IMG/VR virus record: IMGVR_UViG_3300014933_000243
Coordinates: 1 to 36,216 of that record
Source: a virus
Length of the DNA stretch: 36,216 nucleotides
Direction: 5' to 3' (one strand)
A program made the translations under genes and the position numbers. Positions 18,460 through 25,808 of this stretch are shown here, piece after piece. Within the stretch, counting starts at the first letter, position 1. Each line of letters starts with the position of its first letter. The notes beneath the pieces are model-generated. The model was not told where the DNA came from and made no database searches. It saw nothing but the letters and a program-made list of their open reading frames with translations.

Positions 18460-19593
18460 GTGAGTGCTTTTGATGGTACAAATGGACCAACGCTTAAGGT
18501 TCAGTTCTACTTTGGCGGATCTTTCCAGACCGTTCCGGTTGCTGATCTAAGAAGCGTCGACATTAATCGAGGTCGAGCTCGCGCCGATCAGAAGATCGAT
18601 GCTGGAAATATGAGCGTTGTCTTTGATAATAAGTCAGGTGATTACGATCCTGATAACCTATCTGGACCTTGGGTATCTGGTGGCGTAACCGCGCTTCGTG
18701 ATGGTCTTCGGGCTCGAATGGTGGCTACTTGGTCGGGTACGGATTACGTTTTATTTGACGGATACCTTGAAACAACTGAGGTTGATGCAGGGTTTGATGC
18801 GTTTGTAACCATGACCTTTGTTGATGCAATTGCCAAATTCTCTAAAGTAACAGCTAAAGCTCTTAAAACAAGCGCTTATCAGGAAACAACCGCGACTCGA
18901 GTTGGTCGTATGTTGACTTATGCCGCATGGCCCTCAGGATCTTCATGGCGCAATATTTCCGGATCTGTTGTTATGCAAAAGACCGCTCAAGATCAGAATA
19001 TTACTGACATGATTAACGAGTGTGTTCTTGCTGAAGCTGGCGGATTTTATGTCAGTCGATCTGGTGTGGCAACCTTTGTTACTAATACGGAAAAATTTAA
19101 TCGTCCAACCCAGCTCTTGTTTGATGATTCTCGTGCAACAAACACCGTTGAATACAACAGTATTAAGACAACTCCCGGAACTCTTCAAGTTGTTAATAAC
19201 GCTGTTGTTACTCGTGGAAAGCTTAAGCAAAAGACTTTTACATATAAACCAAGCGTAACAAAATATGGAATAAAAACCGTAAGCGTTGAAACCACAATGC
19301 TTAGCGATATTTCGGCGCAAAAGCTTGCAACATATCTTGCTCGCAAAGATGCCAATCCAAGTACAACAATTTCTGAGATTAATTTTACGGCGTTGGCACT
19401 TGGTGCCCTATATCCGGATCTGTTAGAAACCGAATTATTGGATCAAGTAACCGTTAAAAGAACAACAGTTGATGGACGTAATTTAACTATTTATCTTGTT
19501 GTCGAAGGTATGCAGCATAAAATTACTCCAGATGACTGGAGCGTCACATATCAGACTTCACCAATGAATTCAATTCGATTAACGCTACCGTAA
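18460..19593 (+). CDS. Minor tail protein, baseplate hub-like
   Basis: 377 aa, GTG start directly after the tape measure stop, with GGGGG upstream. Features: VDINRGRARADQKIDAGNMS, FDNKSGDYDPDNLSGPW, DGYLETTEVD and NECVLAEAGGFYVSRSG. This pattern is usual for minor tail proteins encoded after the tape measure in actinophages, which build the tail tip. Whether it acts as Dit, hub or Tal cannot be settled from sequence alone. Confidence 0.75.
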   Translation: MSAFDGTNGPTLKVQFYFGGSFQTVPVADLRSVDINRGRARADQKIDAGNMSVVFDNKSGDYDPDNLSGPWVSGGVTALRDGLRARMVATWSGTDYVLFDGYLETTEVDAGFDAFVTMTFVDAIAKFSKVTAKALKTSAYQETTATRVGRMLTYAAWPSGSSWRNISGSVVMQKTAQDQNITDMINECVLAEAGGFYVSRSGVATFVTNTEKFNRPTQLLFDDSRATNTVEYNSIKTTPGTLQVVNNAVVTRGKLKQKTFTYKPSVTKYGIKTVSVETTMLSDISAQKLATYLARKDANPSTTISEINFTALALGALYPDLLETELLDQVTVKRTTVDGRNLTIYLVVEGMQHKITPDDWSVTYQTSPMNSIRLTLP

Positions 19594-19604
19594 GGGGATA
19601 GAAA

Positions 19605-21191
19605 ATGCCATTAGCTCCTCAGATTACTAATACTCCCGATGATATTCCAATTAAAAGTTTTGACATCAGTGCAGTTACTTATACTTCTTCAACAGCAACT
19701 TATACTGCAACTGCACATACTTTTGCTTCTGGAGATACTGTAATTGTTTCTGGAATTGCTCCAGATGGATATAACGGAACTTTTGTTATTACTTCTATTG
19801 CAACAAATACATTTACAATTGCTAATACAACAAATGTTGCTATAACTGATGCCGTGGGTAATGCATATTCAGTTGATAATACTGATTATGATTTATCAGA
19901 TACAGATCGAGTTTACAAAACAAGCAATGAAGATGTTGTGGATCTAACCGCTGCAATTGATGCAAATGCAACCGCTGCATATAACGCTGCAATTTCCGCG
20001 CAAGCTGATGCTACGGCAGCTCAATCTTCAGCATCAACGGCATATTCCACGGCCGTAGCAGCAAACACCGCTGCAAGTACCGCGCAAAGCACTGCTAATG
20101 GTAAAAATAAAGTTACTTATTCAACATCAACTCCAGGATCAACGTCAAATGCAGTTGGTGATATCTGGTATCAATACGGAACGTCTGGCGTAAATAATGG
20201 TCGCGTCATTGCTCAATACATGGGCGCTGGCGGTACTAGTTGGACTCAAACTACTGTTTCAGGTCTTGTTGTTGCAAATATTGATGCTGCAAGTATTACA
20301 ACCGGAACATTGGCCGTTGCTCTTGGAATCACCGGAACTAGTGGTAATTTTTCTGTTAATGCGGTTACGGGTGCGCTCAATGCTACAAGCGCAACAATTA
20401 AAGGTCAAGTAAATGCAACATCGGGATATTTTGGTGATGGTACTAATGGTTATTCAATAACTTCAAGTGGTCTTACTGGTTTAGGATCTGGTGTCATTAT
20501 TGGCGGTCAGATTCAAACAAGTACTGGAAATGAAGCTGTAGTTCTTGATGGATCTACTAATGCAATTAGATTTAAGTCTGGTGGAAGCTACGTTGGAAAT
20601 ATAGTTCCTCTTAATGTTGGTGGATCTGCTTATGGATTACTTATGCACTATGGATCAACTCCGGACGGCAGCGGTGGTACTCGTCCACAAATGTATATTG
20701 GATCTTCAAACTGCTCAATTTCAGCAAGCTCATCTTTTAGCATTGGTGTATCAACATCTGCTATAAGTTTTAATGGCGCAACGTATGCAAATAGCAATTT
20801 TTATGTCCCAAATCACACAACAACCGCTTCCGCAGCAAATGGTTATGTTAATTCTACAACTGGTTTATTAGCTCGATCTACAGCGTCTTCTCAAAGATAT
20901 AAGCATGATATTACAAATCTTGTTGATATTCCAGAATTAGATCCTAAAGCTTTATACAATTTACCAGTTAGAGCGTTTAGATTTAATAAAGATTATCTTC
21001 CAGAAACAGATGATAGATCAGAAATGTTAGTTCCTGGATTTATAGCTGAAGAAGTTGATGCAATTTATCCAGTTGCAGCTGATTATGATAATGAAAAAGT
21101 TGAAACTTGGAATGATCGTATGATTATTCCAGCTCTTCTTGCCCTTATTCAAGATCAAAATAAGCGCATTAAACAACTAGAGGGGAAATAA
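19605..21191 (+). CDS. Tail fibre with C-terminal S74 intramolecular chaperone
   Basis: 528 aa, GGGGATAG ribosome binding site. The N-terminus is beta-rich (about 15-95), then an Ala/Thr-rich helical stretch (AAYNAAISAQADATAAQSSA) and repeated beta-strand stalk segments. Residues about 425-528 are a Peptidase_S74 domain: SSQRYKHDI gives a Ser428/Lys433 dyad five residues apart, followed by GFIAEEVDAIYP and a terminal coiled coil ALIQDQNKRIKQLEGK. This domain helps the trimer fold and then cuts itself off. It is the clearest tail-located receptor-binding fibre. Confidence 0.88.
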   Translation: MPLAPQITNTPDDIPIKSFDISAVTYTSSTATYTATAHTFASGDTVIVSGIAPDGYNGTFVITSIATNTFTIANTTNVAITDAVGNAYSVDNTDYDLSDTDRVYKTSNEDVVDLTAAIDANATAAYNAAISAQADATAAQSSASTAYSTAVAANTAASTAQSTANGKNKVTYSTSTPGSTSNAVGDIWYQYGTSGVNNGRVIAQYMGAGGTSWTQTTVSGLVVANIDAASITTGTLAVALGITGTSGNFSVNAVTGALNATSATIKGQVNATSGYFGDGTNGYSITSSGLTGLGSGVIIGGQIQTSTGNEAVVLDGSTNAIRFKSGGSYVGNIVPLNVGGSAYGLLMHYGSTPDGSGGTRPQMYIGSSNCSISASSSFSIGVSTSAISFNGATYANSNFYVPNHTTTASAANGYVNSTTGLLARSTASSQRYKHDITNLVDIPELDPKALYNLPVRAFRFNKDYLPETDDRSEMLVPGFIAEEVDAIYPVAADYDNEKVETWNDRMIIPALLALIQDQNKRIKQLEGK

Positions 21192-21192
21192 A

Positions 21193-21354
21193 ATGCCGTA
21201 CCACGTTGGGGAACCTAATTCATATGGATGCAGTGGATTCCCGGTAGTTAAAGATAGTGATGGCACCGTTATGGGTTGTCATATGACCAAGCAAGATGCA
21301 ATAAAGCAACTTAAGGCTCTTTATGCCAATGAACCAGATCTAAAGGGGAAGTAA
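21193..21354 (+). CDS. Small Cys/His protein, conserved in actinophages
   Basis: 53 aa with an AGGGGAAA ribosome binding site. The pattern is GCSGFPVVKDSDGTVMGCHM, then KQDAIKQLKALYANE: two Cys, a CH pair and an A..QL.ALYA.E helix. Comparable short proteins occur near structural genes of many actinophages. Metal binding is possible; function unknown. It is too short for typical gene calling limits but is well framed between neighbours. Confidence 0.78.
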   Translation: MPYHVGEPNSYGCSGFPVVKDSDGTVMGCHMTKQDAIKQLKALYANEPDLKGK

Positions 21355-21471
21355 ATGGATCAAGAAATTGATGCTCAAGAGGTACTCAAGGGAATGAGAG
21401 AAATCATTGGATCTCAAGCTCAGGAAATTGCCGTCTTAAAAGCTTTACTTAATAAATCAACCACTAACTAG
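21355..21471 (+). CDS. Very small helical protein, 38 aa
   Basis: 38 aa starting directly after the previous stop, with AAGGGGAA 6 bases upstream of the ATG. It reads as a single acidic helix (DAQEVLKGMREIIGSQAQEI). No family recognised. Strong ribosome binding site and tight spacing support translation. Confidence 0.6.
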   Translation: MDQEIDAQEVLKGMREIIGSQAQEIAVLKALLNKSTTN

Positions 21472-21488
21472 AACGGGCAACCGCGCAA

Positions 21489-21752
21489 ATGGCAAACGTC
21501 GATACAGCAACCATCATCTATTCATATTTCTTTGTAATAGGAGCCTTGCTCGCTGGTATGGGAATAATTGCAAAACATGCAATCAAGACTCACACCGAAC
21601 ACATTGAAGATAAACTGGCTCGTATTGAATACGCGCTGTATAACGATGGAAAAACTGGACTTATTAATAAAGTCGAGGAATTGCTCACTAACCAACAGTG
21701 CATCAGAATTGATGTCGAAGTTATGAAAGCGAAAATTGATGAACGCTCTTGA
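21489..21752 (+). CDS. Membrane protein with coiled coil, holin-region
   Basis: 87 aa. One hydrophobic segment (about 9-28, IIYSYFFVIGALLAGMGIIA) is followed by a charged helix (HTEHIEDKLARIEYALYNDG) and a second helix. Such proteins sit just before the endolysin in many actinophages and are candidate holins or lysis helpers. It overlaps the endolysin start by 14 bp, implying coupling. Confidence 0.72.
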   Translation: MANVDTATIIYSYFFVIGALLAGMGIIAKHAIKTHTEHIEDKLARIEYALYNDGKTGLINKVEELLTNQQCIRIDVEVMKAKIDERS

Positions 21753-22257
21753 TGTTCTAAAAGTGGCTCAAAGCAAGATCGGCACTGTTGAAGGCGGCGG
21801 ATCTGATGGCAAGTCCGGCAATATTGTCTGGGTTTGGGACTGGTGGAAATCAGTTACTAAAGCTAACCTTCAAGGATCACCCTGGTGCGCTGGGTTTGTT
21901 TCCTGGTGCTTTGCTCAAGCTAATCTGAGTGCTCTTGTGGCAGCCGAAAATTCACACGGTTTTGTTAGCACAATTAATGGATTTAATTGGTTTAAGAAAA
22001 AGGGTCAGCTGATCGATCCTAAAACAGCTCAGCCAGGGGACGTAGTTTTCTACGACTTTGAAGGCGCAGGTCACCCTGATCATGTGGAGCTGGTTGAATC
22101 TAACGGAAAGACGTTCCTCACGACTATTGGCGGAAATACCTCAGCCGAAGGCGTCAAAGGATCGCAGAAGAACGGCGGCGGTTGTTATCGCCGGAAACGT
22201 GTTCTGGATAAGACCATTATTGGCGTCGCCCGCCCGGCGTGGCCAGCAAGTAAATAA
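21739..22257 (+). CDS. Endolysin, CHAP peptidase
   Basis: 172 aa from the ATG at 21739 (a TTG 3 bases earlier is less likely). CHAP-domain residues are clear: catalytic C50 in SPWCAGFVSWCF, H115 in HPDHVELVES, and N133 in GGNTS, with TAQPGDVVFYDF between. It cuts peptide bonds in host peptidoglycan. No separate wall-binding domain or signal peptide is visible, so it needs a holin for export. Holin candidates lie on both sides. Confidence 0.88.
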   Translation: MNALDVLKVAQSKIGTVEGGGSDGKSGNIVWVWDWWKSVTKANLQGSPWCAGFVSWCFAQANLSALVAAENSHGFVSTINGFNWFKKKGQLIDPKTAQPGDVVFYDFEGAGHPDHVELVESNGKTFLTTIGGNTSAEGVKGSQKNGGGCYRRKRVLDKTIIGVARPAWPASK

Positions 22258-22267
22258 GGAGAAAAAC

Positions 22268-22510
22268 ATGGATCTAAACAAAATCAAAAAAATCGTTGGC
22301 ACTTATGTTGTCATCGCATTGCCTTTCGTAACAGCAGCGTTCGCTACAAACGCGCCGTTGACTGTTAAAATTCTCTCTATCTTGTCAGGTGTTCTAGGGG
22401 TTACCGTACGCGGTCTTAATCCTAAAGATCCTGCTTTCGGTGTGGTCACTGTAGCTAAGGCTGAAGTGGACGCGCAGATTGCAAAAGAATCCGCCAAGAA
22501 AACGAAGTAA
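22268..22510 (+). CDS. Holin candidate
   Basis: 80 aa from the ATG at 22268, with AAGGAG at 22256-22261. Two hydrophobic segments (about 8-27 and 31-49) are followed by a charged C-terminal tail ending AKESAKKTK. Size, topology and place right after the endolysin fit a holin. The upstream membrane protein at 21489 is the alternative. Confidence 0.75.
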   Translation: MDLNKIKKIVGTYVVIALPFVTAAFATNAPLTVKILSILSGVLGVTVRGLNPKDPAFGVVTVAKAEVDAQIAKESAKKTK

Positions 22511-22538
22511 TTTAACCGATCAGGGGGACATTCTTCTA

Positions 22539-22928
22539 ATGGAAGAGAAGGAAAAGCGAAAGCGCTGTAAATACTGCGCTCGAGTTAAAGCCTTCTCTGA
22601 ATTTGGTCAGAGTTCCCGGGAAGCTGATGGGCGCCGATCTCAGTGCAGAGAATGCCGAGAAAAGCAAAGAAAAGCCGTCCGGCAAGCTGACTATGACGCT
22701 CTTCTGATCTTCCAGGATCATAAATGCGCCATTTGCGGAGTTCCGGAAGAAGTTCACGGAAAACGCTTTAGCGTGGATCATAATCATGATCTTTCGCAAG
22801 ATGCGGTTCGCGGGTTACTATGCGGTCAGTGTAATACTCTGATCGGCATGGCGGAAGACGACGTCCAGATCCTTCAGGCTGCAATAGGATACTTAAAGCA
22901 CCATAGCATTAAAATCATCGAAGAATAG
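22539..22928 (+). CDS. Endonuclease VII-like HNH nuclease
   Basis: 129 aa, GGGGGA ribosome binding site at 22523-22528. The N-terminal zinc ribbon (CKYCARVKAFSEFG, then CRECREKQR) precedes the nuclease core HKCAICG, FSVDHNHDLSQDAVRGLLCG and CNTLIGMAEDD. This is the T4 gp49/recombination endonuclease VII type, which resolves branched DNA before packaging. It lies in the late/lysis end of the genome, transcribed before the main terminator. Confidence 0.88.
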   Translation: MEEKEKRKRCKYCARVKAFSEFGQSSREADGRRSQCRECREKQRKAVRQADYDALLIFQDHKCAICGVPEEVHGKRFSVDHNHDLSQDAVRGLLCGQCNTLIGMAEDDVQILQAAIGYLKHHSIKIIEE

Positions 22929-22936
22929 GGGAAAAT

Positions 22937-23203
22937 ATGGACAGGGGAGAAATCCTAAAGGTGGCTTCGGATCTGATCTACAACGACCGCGAAGCTGAGT
23001 ATGGAACACCGCAGGAAAACTTTTATCGGATCGCAAAGCTCTGGAGTATAGTTTTGGAAACTCCAATTACTGAGCATCAGGTTGCCTTATGCATGAATCA
23101 GCTGAAGGTTGCTCGATTAGTTCAGTCTCCAGATAAACTTGATGGCTGGATCGACGGCGCGGCTTATATGGCGATCGGCGGCGAATTAGCTACACAGGAA
23201 TAA
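22937..23203 (+). CDS. DUF6378-type phage protein
   Basis: 88 aa, with a GGGGAAAA ribosome binding site. The pattern NDREAEYGTPQENFYRIAKL, EHQVALCMNQLKVARL and DGWIDGAAYMAIG is characteristic of the DUF6378 family found in many phages. Function unknown; the helical bundle look resembles MazG-like nucleotide pyrophosphohydrolases, but no full catalytic motif is obvious. It is the last rightward gene before the terminator. Confidence 0.8.
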   Translation: MDRGEILKVASDLIYNDREAEYGTPQENFYRIAKLWSIVLETPITEHQVALCMNQLKVARLVQSPDKLDGWIDGAAYMAIGGELATQE

Positions 23204-23275
23204 AAAAAGACCGCTTACGGCGGATCATGGCAACCCCTTCTGTCCATGATCTTGATCGTAGGCGGTCTCTTTTTT
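23202..23275. terminator. Bidirectional terminator between converging operons
   Basis: The stem gaccgcttacg (23209-23219) pairs with cgtaggcggtc (23257-23267), with an inner stem gatcatgg/ccatgatc (23223-23230 and 23244-23251). An A-run (23202-23208) precedes and a T-run (23270-23275) follows, so it can stop transcription from both sides. It lies exactly where the rightward late genes meet the leftward operon. Confidence 0.88.
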
Positions 23276-23429
23276 ATTGCTTGGAAGAGTAATACTCCTC
23301 CAATTGGCGCTGACGGGCGCGTTCGCATATGTAATTAAAGATGTTTTTGACTGCTCTTGGGCCAGCAAAGATTGTTGTATAGACCAAGATCAGAAACGTC
23401 CAGGACTCTAAAGGCGACATTGGGAACAT
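23274..23429 (-). CDS. Small membrane protein, last gene of leftward operon
   Basis: 51 aa (MFPMSPLESWTFLILVYTTI...). Its reverse-strand AAGGAG lies 6 bases before the ATG at 23429, inside the end of the preceding 25-aa gene. One hydrophobic segment (about 10-23) is followed by a basic/aromatic tail (NYICERARQRQLEEYY). Stop codon falls in the terminator T-run. Function unknown; a membrane-acting host-modifying peptide is possible. Confidence 0.62.
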   Translation of the reverse strand: MFPMSPLESWTFLILVYTTIFAGPRAVKNIFNYICERARQRQLEEYYSSKQ

Positions 23430-23507
23430 TTACTTCTCCTTATGGTGTTGGCATTGGCTTAATGGATACAAACAATCACCGCAAATTACTTCTTTTTCAT
23501 TGCTCAT
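23430..23507 (-). CDS. 25-aa Cys/His microprotein
   Basis: MSNEKEVICGDCLYPLSQCQ followed by HHKEK. The start overlaps the stop of the upstream gene (ATGA) and the stop directly adjoins the next start (TAAATG), so it is placed like a real gene in a tightly coupled operon. CxxC plus C and HH could bind one zinc ion. Such a short gene needs ribosome-profiling or peptide evidence. Confidence 0.5.
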   Translation of the reverse strand: MSNEKEVICGDCLYPLSQCQHHKEK

Positions 23508-23701
23508 AGCTCAGATTTACCCTTTGCTAGGAACTTGTAATAGTCAAAATTAGGATTTACCAGGGCAATTTGATCCGCAATGATGGTCGTAGCCAAATCT
23601 ATGGCAATTTCCGGAGTGTAAAGTCCGGATTGGATCACGCAAGATTTTGCCAAACTCAATGCTCCAGCGATTAATTCATAATCTTTTCTAGTCATAGCCA
23701 T
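23504..23701 (-). CDS. Hypothetical 65-aa phage protein
   Basis: 65 aa, with AAGGAGG upstream of the ATG at 23701. It is mainly helical: RKDYELIAGALSLAKS, IAIDLATTIIADQIA, ending NFDYYKFLAKGKSEL. Similar short proteins are common in actinophage early regions; function not known. It begins 2 bases after the preceding stop. Confidence 0.7.
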   Translation of the reverse strand: MAMTRKDYELIAGALSLAKSCVIQSGLYTPEIAIDLATTIIADQIALVNPNFDYYKFLAKGKSEL

Positions 23702-23703
23702 GT

Positions 23704-24012
23704 TTATGCCTCCTTATGCATGTTCATATATTCGTAAAAGCTGTAAATCCGGCGCGCAATTTCAAGATCAGATCCGGATTGAACGTATTCAAACACTCCT
23801 TCACCGTCTTCTCCAAAGCAGAAATCGTCAAAATTAGCAACATTCTTATTATCTTGAACAAATCCTGGACCCGCAGCAACCGGATACATGCCATCAGCGT
23901 CAGGAGTTCCGACGTAAATTGTCATGCAACCGCCACCGGTGTGCCACATTTCAGCATTTACTTCCGGATCGATCTTCTTAATTTCTTCAAGAATTATGTC
24001 CATGTTGATCAT
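23704..24012 (-). CDS. Hypothetical 102-aa acidic protein
   Basis: 102 aa, start overlapping the previous stop (TAATG). Acidic, with a central beta-like part (GGGCMTIYVGTPDADGMYPV), NFDDFCFGEDGEG and a helical C-terminus (LEIARRIYSFYEYMNMHK). No family recognised. Part of the five-gene leftward operon of likely early host-interaction proteins. Confidence 0.7.
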   Translation of the reverse strand: MINMDIILEEIKKIDPEVNAEMWHTGGGCMTIYVGTPDADGMYPVAAGPGFVQDNKNVANFDDFCFGEDGEGVFEYVQSGSDLEIARRIYSFYEYMNMHKEA

Positions 24013-24182
24013 TATGCAACCTTCATTTCTTTAGCAGCAAGTTTTACTGATGAATTAAATTGGCGCTGAGTACATTCTGAATAATCAATTCCAATTTCTT
24101 CTTCCATATAATCCTGAACCTTTTTAGCTTCTTCAATAGAAATATTGAGAAGTTCAGCAATTTCTTTTGTATAACCGTTCAT
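24012..24182 (-). CDS. Small HTH-like protein, first gene of leftward operon
   Basis: 56 aa, ribosome binding site AAGGG before the ATG at 24182. The stretch YTKEIAELLNISIEEAKKVQ looks like a helix-turn-helix. It could be a DNA-binding regulator of the adjacent control region, but evidence is only this pattern. It begins right beside the operator-like repeats and overlaps the next gene by 1 base. Confidence 0.55.
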   Translation of the reverse strand: MNGYTKEIAELLNISIEEAKKVQDYMEEEIGIDYSECTQRQFNSSVKLAAKEMKVA

Positions 24183-24201
24183 GTTATTACCCTTCGTTAT
24201 C

Positions 24202-24222
24202 AGCTGATCCCGTCGATCAGCT
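24202..24222. repeat. Perfect 8-bp inverted repeat AGCTGATC/GATCAGCT
   Basis: Arms at 24202-24209 and 24215-24222 around a 5-base spacer. It lies in the leader of the leftward operon, 20 bases before its first ATG. It could be an operator or a leader hairpin. Confidence 0.65.
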
Positions 24223-24232
24223 TCATAGGATC

Positions 24233-24255
24233 ATTCTACTCCCATGGAATAGAAT
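24233..24255. promoter_or_regulatory. Operator-like 23-bp near-palindrome
   Basis: Centred on 24244, 9 of 11 base pairs are symmetric (attctactcc, centre, ggaatagaat). It overlaps the TAGAAT that may be the leftward -10, the usual layout of a repressor-controlled promoter. Confidence 0.55.
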
Positions 24256-24299
24256 AAGTACACTATTTCAGCAAATTCTTTTACGTGTAAAAATTGGAC

Positions 24300-24329
24300 A
24301 TTTTGCCCTATTTTGCCTAATTTTGACTT
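24300..24329. repeat. Three 10-bp-phased direct repeats
   Basis: ATTTTGCCCT, ATTTTGCCTA and ATTTTGACTT start at 24300, 24310 and 24320, exactly one helical turn apart. This suggests side-by-side binding of a regulator or an initiator protein. Confidence 0.6.
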
Positions 24330-24429
24330 TTTTCAAAAAAGGATCTAAATCTGCTCCCGGATCTGTTCCCGTAGTGTAGCTTTATCCTTATCGATCCGGA
24401 CGAACGGGAAGGATCGGAAGGGGAAACAA

Positions 24430-24597
24430 ATGTTAAAAGTAGGTATGGCAGTCGAAGTTACTCATATTAATGGAACTGAGTTTGGTGGAATTGAATCAAT
24501 CAATTACAAGAGCGGAAAAGTTCTTGTAGCTTTTGGTTCAGGATCTTCATTAAATTTCTGCTCTTTCAACATTGATCAGGTTAAGGCGGTTGCATAA
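24430..24597 (+). CDS. Small beta-type protein, first rightward early gene
   Basis: 55 aa with AAGGGGAAA upstream. The sequence is mostly short beta strands (VGMAVEVTHINGTEFGGIES, then GKVLVAFGSG), like a small SH3 or KOW-type barrel. No family recognised. Overlaps the following gene at TAATG. Confidence 0.65.
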   Translation: MLKVGMAVEVTHINGTEFGGIESINYKSGKVLVAFGSGSSLNFCSFNIDQVKAVA

Positions 24598-24887
24598 TGT
24601 CAACATCACGTCGAGTACGAGTTGTTCTAGAGAATAATGAATATGTTTTAGTTCCAAAGTATTTAGTCAAAGATATGGTCGGAATTGACGAATCTGGAAA
24701 TCCAATTGTTCGTGAAACTGAAGCGCCATTTGCTGGAAAATTGATTGGATACACAAATTGCTGCGGATCTTCCGCAAAAGGTTGCGATGGATATATTGGT
24801 TGTCGCGATTGTTATCGCGAAGTGGAGTCATATCTTGGCGCTCCAATACCTGAATCTTACGTTTATTTGAAAGTGAAGGCGGCATAA
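24597..24887 (+). CDS. Hypothetical Cys-rich 96-aa protein
   Basis: 96 aa. N-terminal beta part (RRVRVVLENNEYVLVPKYLV) and a Cys-rich middle (NCCGSSAKGCDGYIGCRDC, five Cys within 17 residues) suggest a zinc or iron binding fold. It lacks the WhiB pattern. Overlaps both neighbours by one base, so it belongs to the early operon. Function unknown. Confidence 0.65.
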   Translation: MSTSRRVRVVLENNEYVLVPKYLVKDMVGIDESGNPIVRETEAPFAGKLIGYTNCCGSSAKGCDGYIGCRDCYREVESYLGAPIPESYVYLKVKAA

Positions 24888-25168
24888 TGTCATATACTCT
24901 TACTGAACTGATTGAAAAGCTTCAAGATTTGGCGGACGAATATCCGGATCTTGCGGATCAAGAAGTAAATGTCGCATATCAGCGCAGCTATCCACTCGCC
25001 GGGTTCATTTCAGCAGTAACTATTGTGGAAACTGATGATGAAGATTCTGACGAATGCGAATGTCCATCAACAAAAGAGTGCGAACATTGTCCTGAACCAG
25101 CAATTTGGATCGGAATTAGTGATAATTCTAGCGAACCATATGCTCCAAAGGCGGCTTGGCGCGAGTGA
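24887..25168 (+). CDS. Hypothetical acidic protein, 93 aa
   Basis: 93 aa. Helical start (LTELIEKLQDLADEYPDLAD), a beta part, then an acidic Cys cluster (DECECPSTKECEHC). The Cys/His set could bind zinc. N-terminal resembles small phage proteins of unknown role. Coupled at TAATG to the preceding gene. Confidence 0.65.
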   Translation: MSYTLTELIEKLQDLADEYPDLADQEVNVAYQRSYPLAGFISAVTIVETDDEDSDECECPSTKECEHCPEPAIWIGISDNSSEPYAPKAAWRE

Positions 25169-25380
25169 CTATTGAAGATCAGTTAAAACATTGGCACCGT
25201 GAGGTCAGAAATCACTCAAATTCGGTGACCAAGAGTAAAGAAAAGTTCCTTGAGGTGATCCTTCGGGCCAGAAATCATGGCATGACATATGCTGAGATAG
25301 CTGAGATCCTGAATCTTTCCACTTCACGGGTGCAGCAATTGGTCCGCCAGAGCGATGGTCGAAAACGATCCTCGCGATGA
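25165..25380 (+). CDS. HTH protein, sigma region 4-like
   Basis: 71 aa from the GTG at 25165, which overlaps the previous stop (GTGA); a TTG at 25156 is too close to any ribosome binding site. The C-terminal half NHGMTYAEIAEILNLSTSRV, then QQLVRQS, is a clear helix-turn-helix as in sigma region 4 or small regulators. It likely binds DNA and may regulate early or middle promoters. A basic tail (GRKRSSR) follows. Confidence 0.68.
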   Translation: MTIEDQLKHWHREVRNHSNSVTKSKEKFLEVILRARNHGMTYAEIAEILNLSTSRVQQLVRQSDGRKRSSR

Positions 25381-25808
25381 GATTAAATTGGACCGAATAT
25401 GCCCTTGCCCTGGCAGAAACGGCGGCTCTTCGCAGTGAAGATCCGTGGTTGAAAGTCGGTGCGGTTGTACTCAGACCGGATCGATCAGTGGCTAGTATTG
25501 GATACAACGGCGCGCCTTCTGGCGTCTCGTTGAATTGGGACGATCGCGAGTCCAGGCGTCCTTATGTAATCCATGCTGAAGCAAACGCACTTCGGTACGT
25601 TACGCCTTCAGACACACGCGGCGGACTTCTTGCGGTAACGCATCGGCCCTGCATGAATTGCCTTCCGCTAATCTCAGCTTATGGCATAAAAGAGGTCTTC
25701 TATTTAGGAGAAATCAACCAAGAAACATATCCACCAGATCAGCTTAATAGGATTGCAGATCGATTGGGTATCCACGTAAAGAAGTACGAAGGGGAAATAA
25801 ATGCTTGA
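25377..25808 (+). CDS. Deoxycytidylate deaminase
   Basis: 143 aa. Zinc-site motifs are present: HAEANAL with H66 and E68, and RPCMNCLPLI with C92 and C95. Substrate-region NGAPSGV also fits dCMP deaminases. It converts dCMP to dUMP, the thymidylate precursor. It is the first gene of a four-gene nucleotide operon with overlapping starts. In the T4 scheme the same enzyme works beside dCMP hydroxymethylase. Confidence 0.88.
   Translation: MRLNWTEYALALAETAALRSEDPWLKVGAVVLRPDRSVASIGYNGAPSGVSLNWDDRESRRPYVIHAEANALRYVTPSDTRGGLLAVTHRPCMNCLPLISAYGIKEVFYLGEINQETYPPDQLNRIADRLGIHVKKYEGEINA

Larger units (their letters stand above)
24183..24429. promoter_or_regulatory. Divergent control region
   Basis: A 247-base gene-free, AT-rich segment between the leftward operon and the rightward early genes. 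It must hold promoters for both directions. On the plus strand a TTGACT (24323-24328) is a possible -35, but no good -10 is paired with it. On the minus strand TAGAAT lies within the near-palindrome at 24233-24255 and could be a -10. It also holds an inverted repeat, three phased repeats and a CTTTTTT/AAAAAAG palindrome (24327-24341). It may also be a replication origin. Confidence 0.6.

Noticed and set aside
24323-24351. Classical promoter TTGACT with TAAATC 17 bases later
   Set aside because: The -10 part matches only three of six consensus bases, so it was not listed as a separate promoter.
23716-24379. Plus-strand ORFs 23716-24069 and 24167-24379
   Set aside because: They oppose well-supported leftward genes or span the control region, with no start signals or recognisable protein.
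24597-24887. Possible WhiB transcription factor
   Set aside because: It is Cys-rich, but the Cys spacing is not the WhiB C...CxxC...C pattern and the Gly-Val-Trp-Gly-Gly turn is missing.
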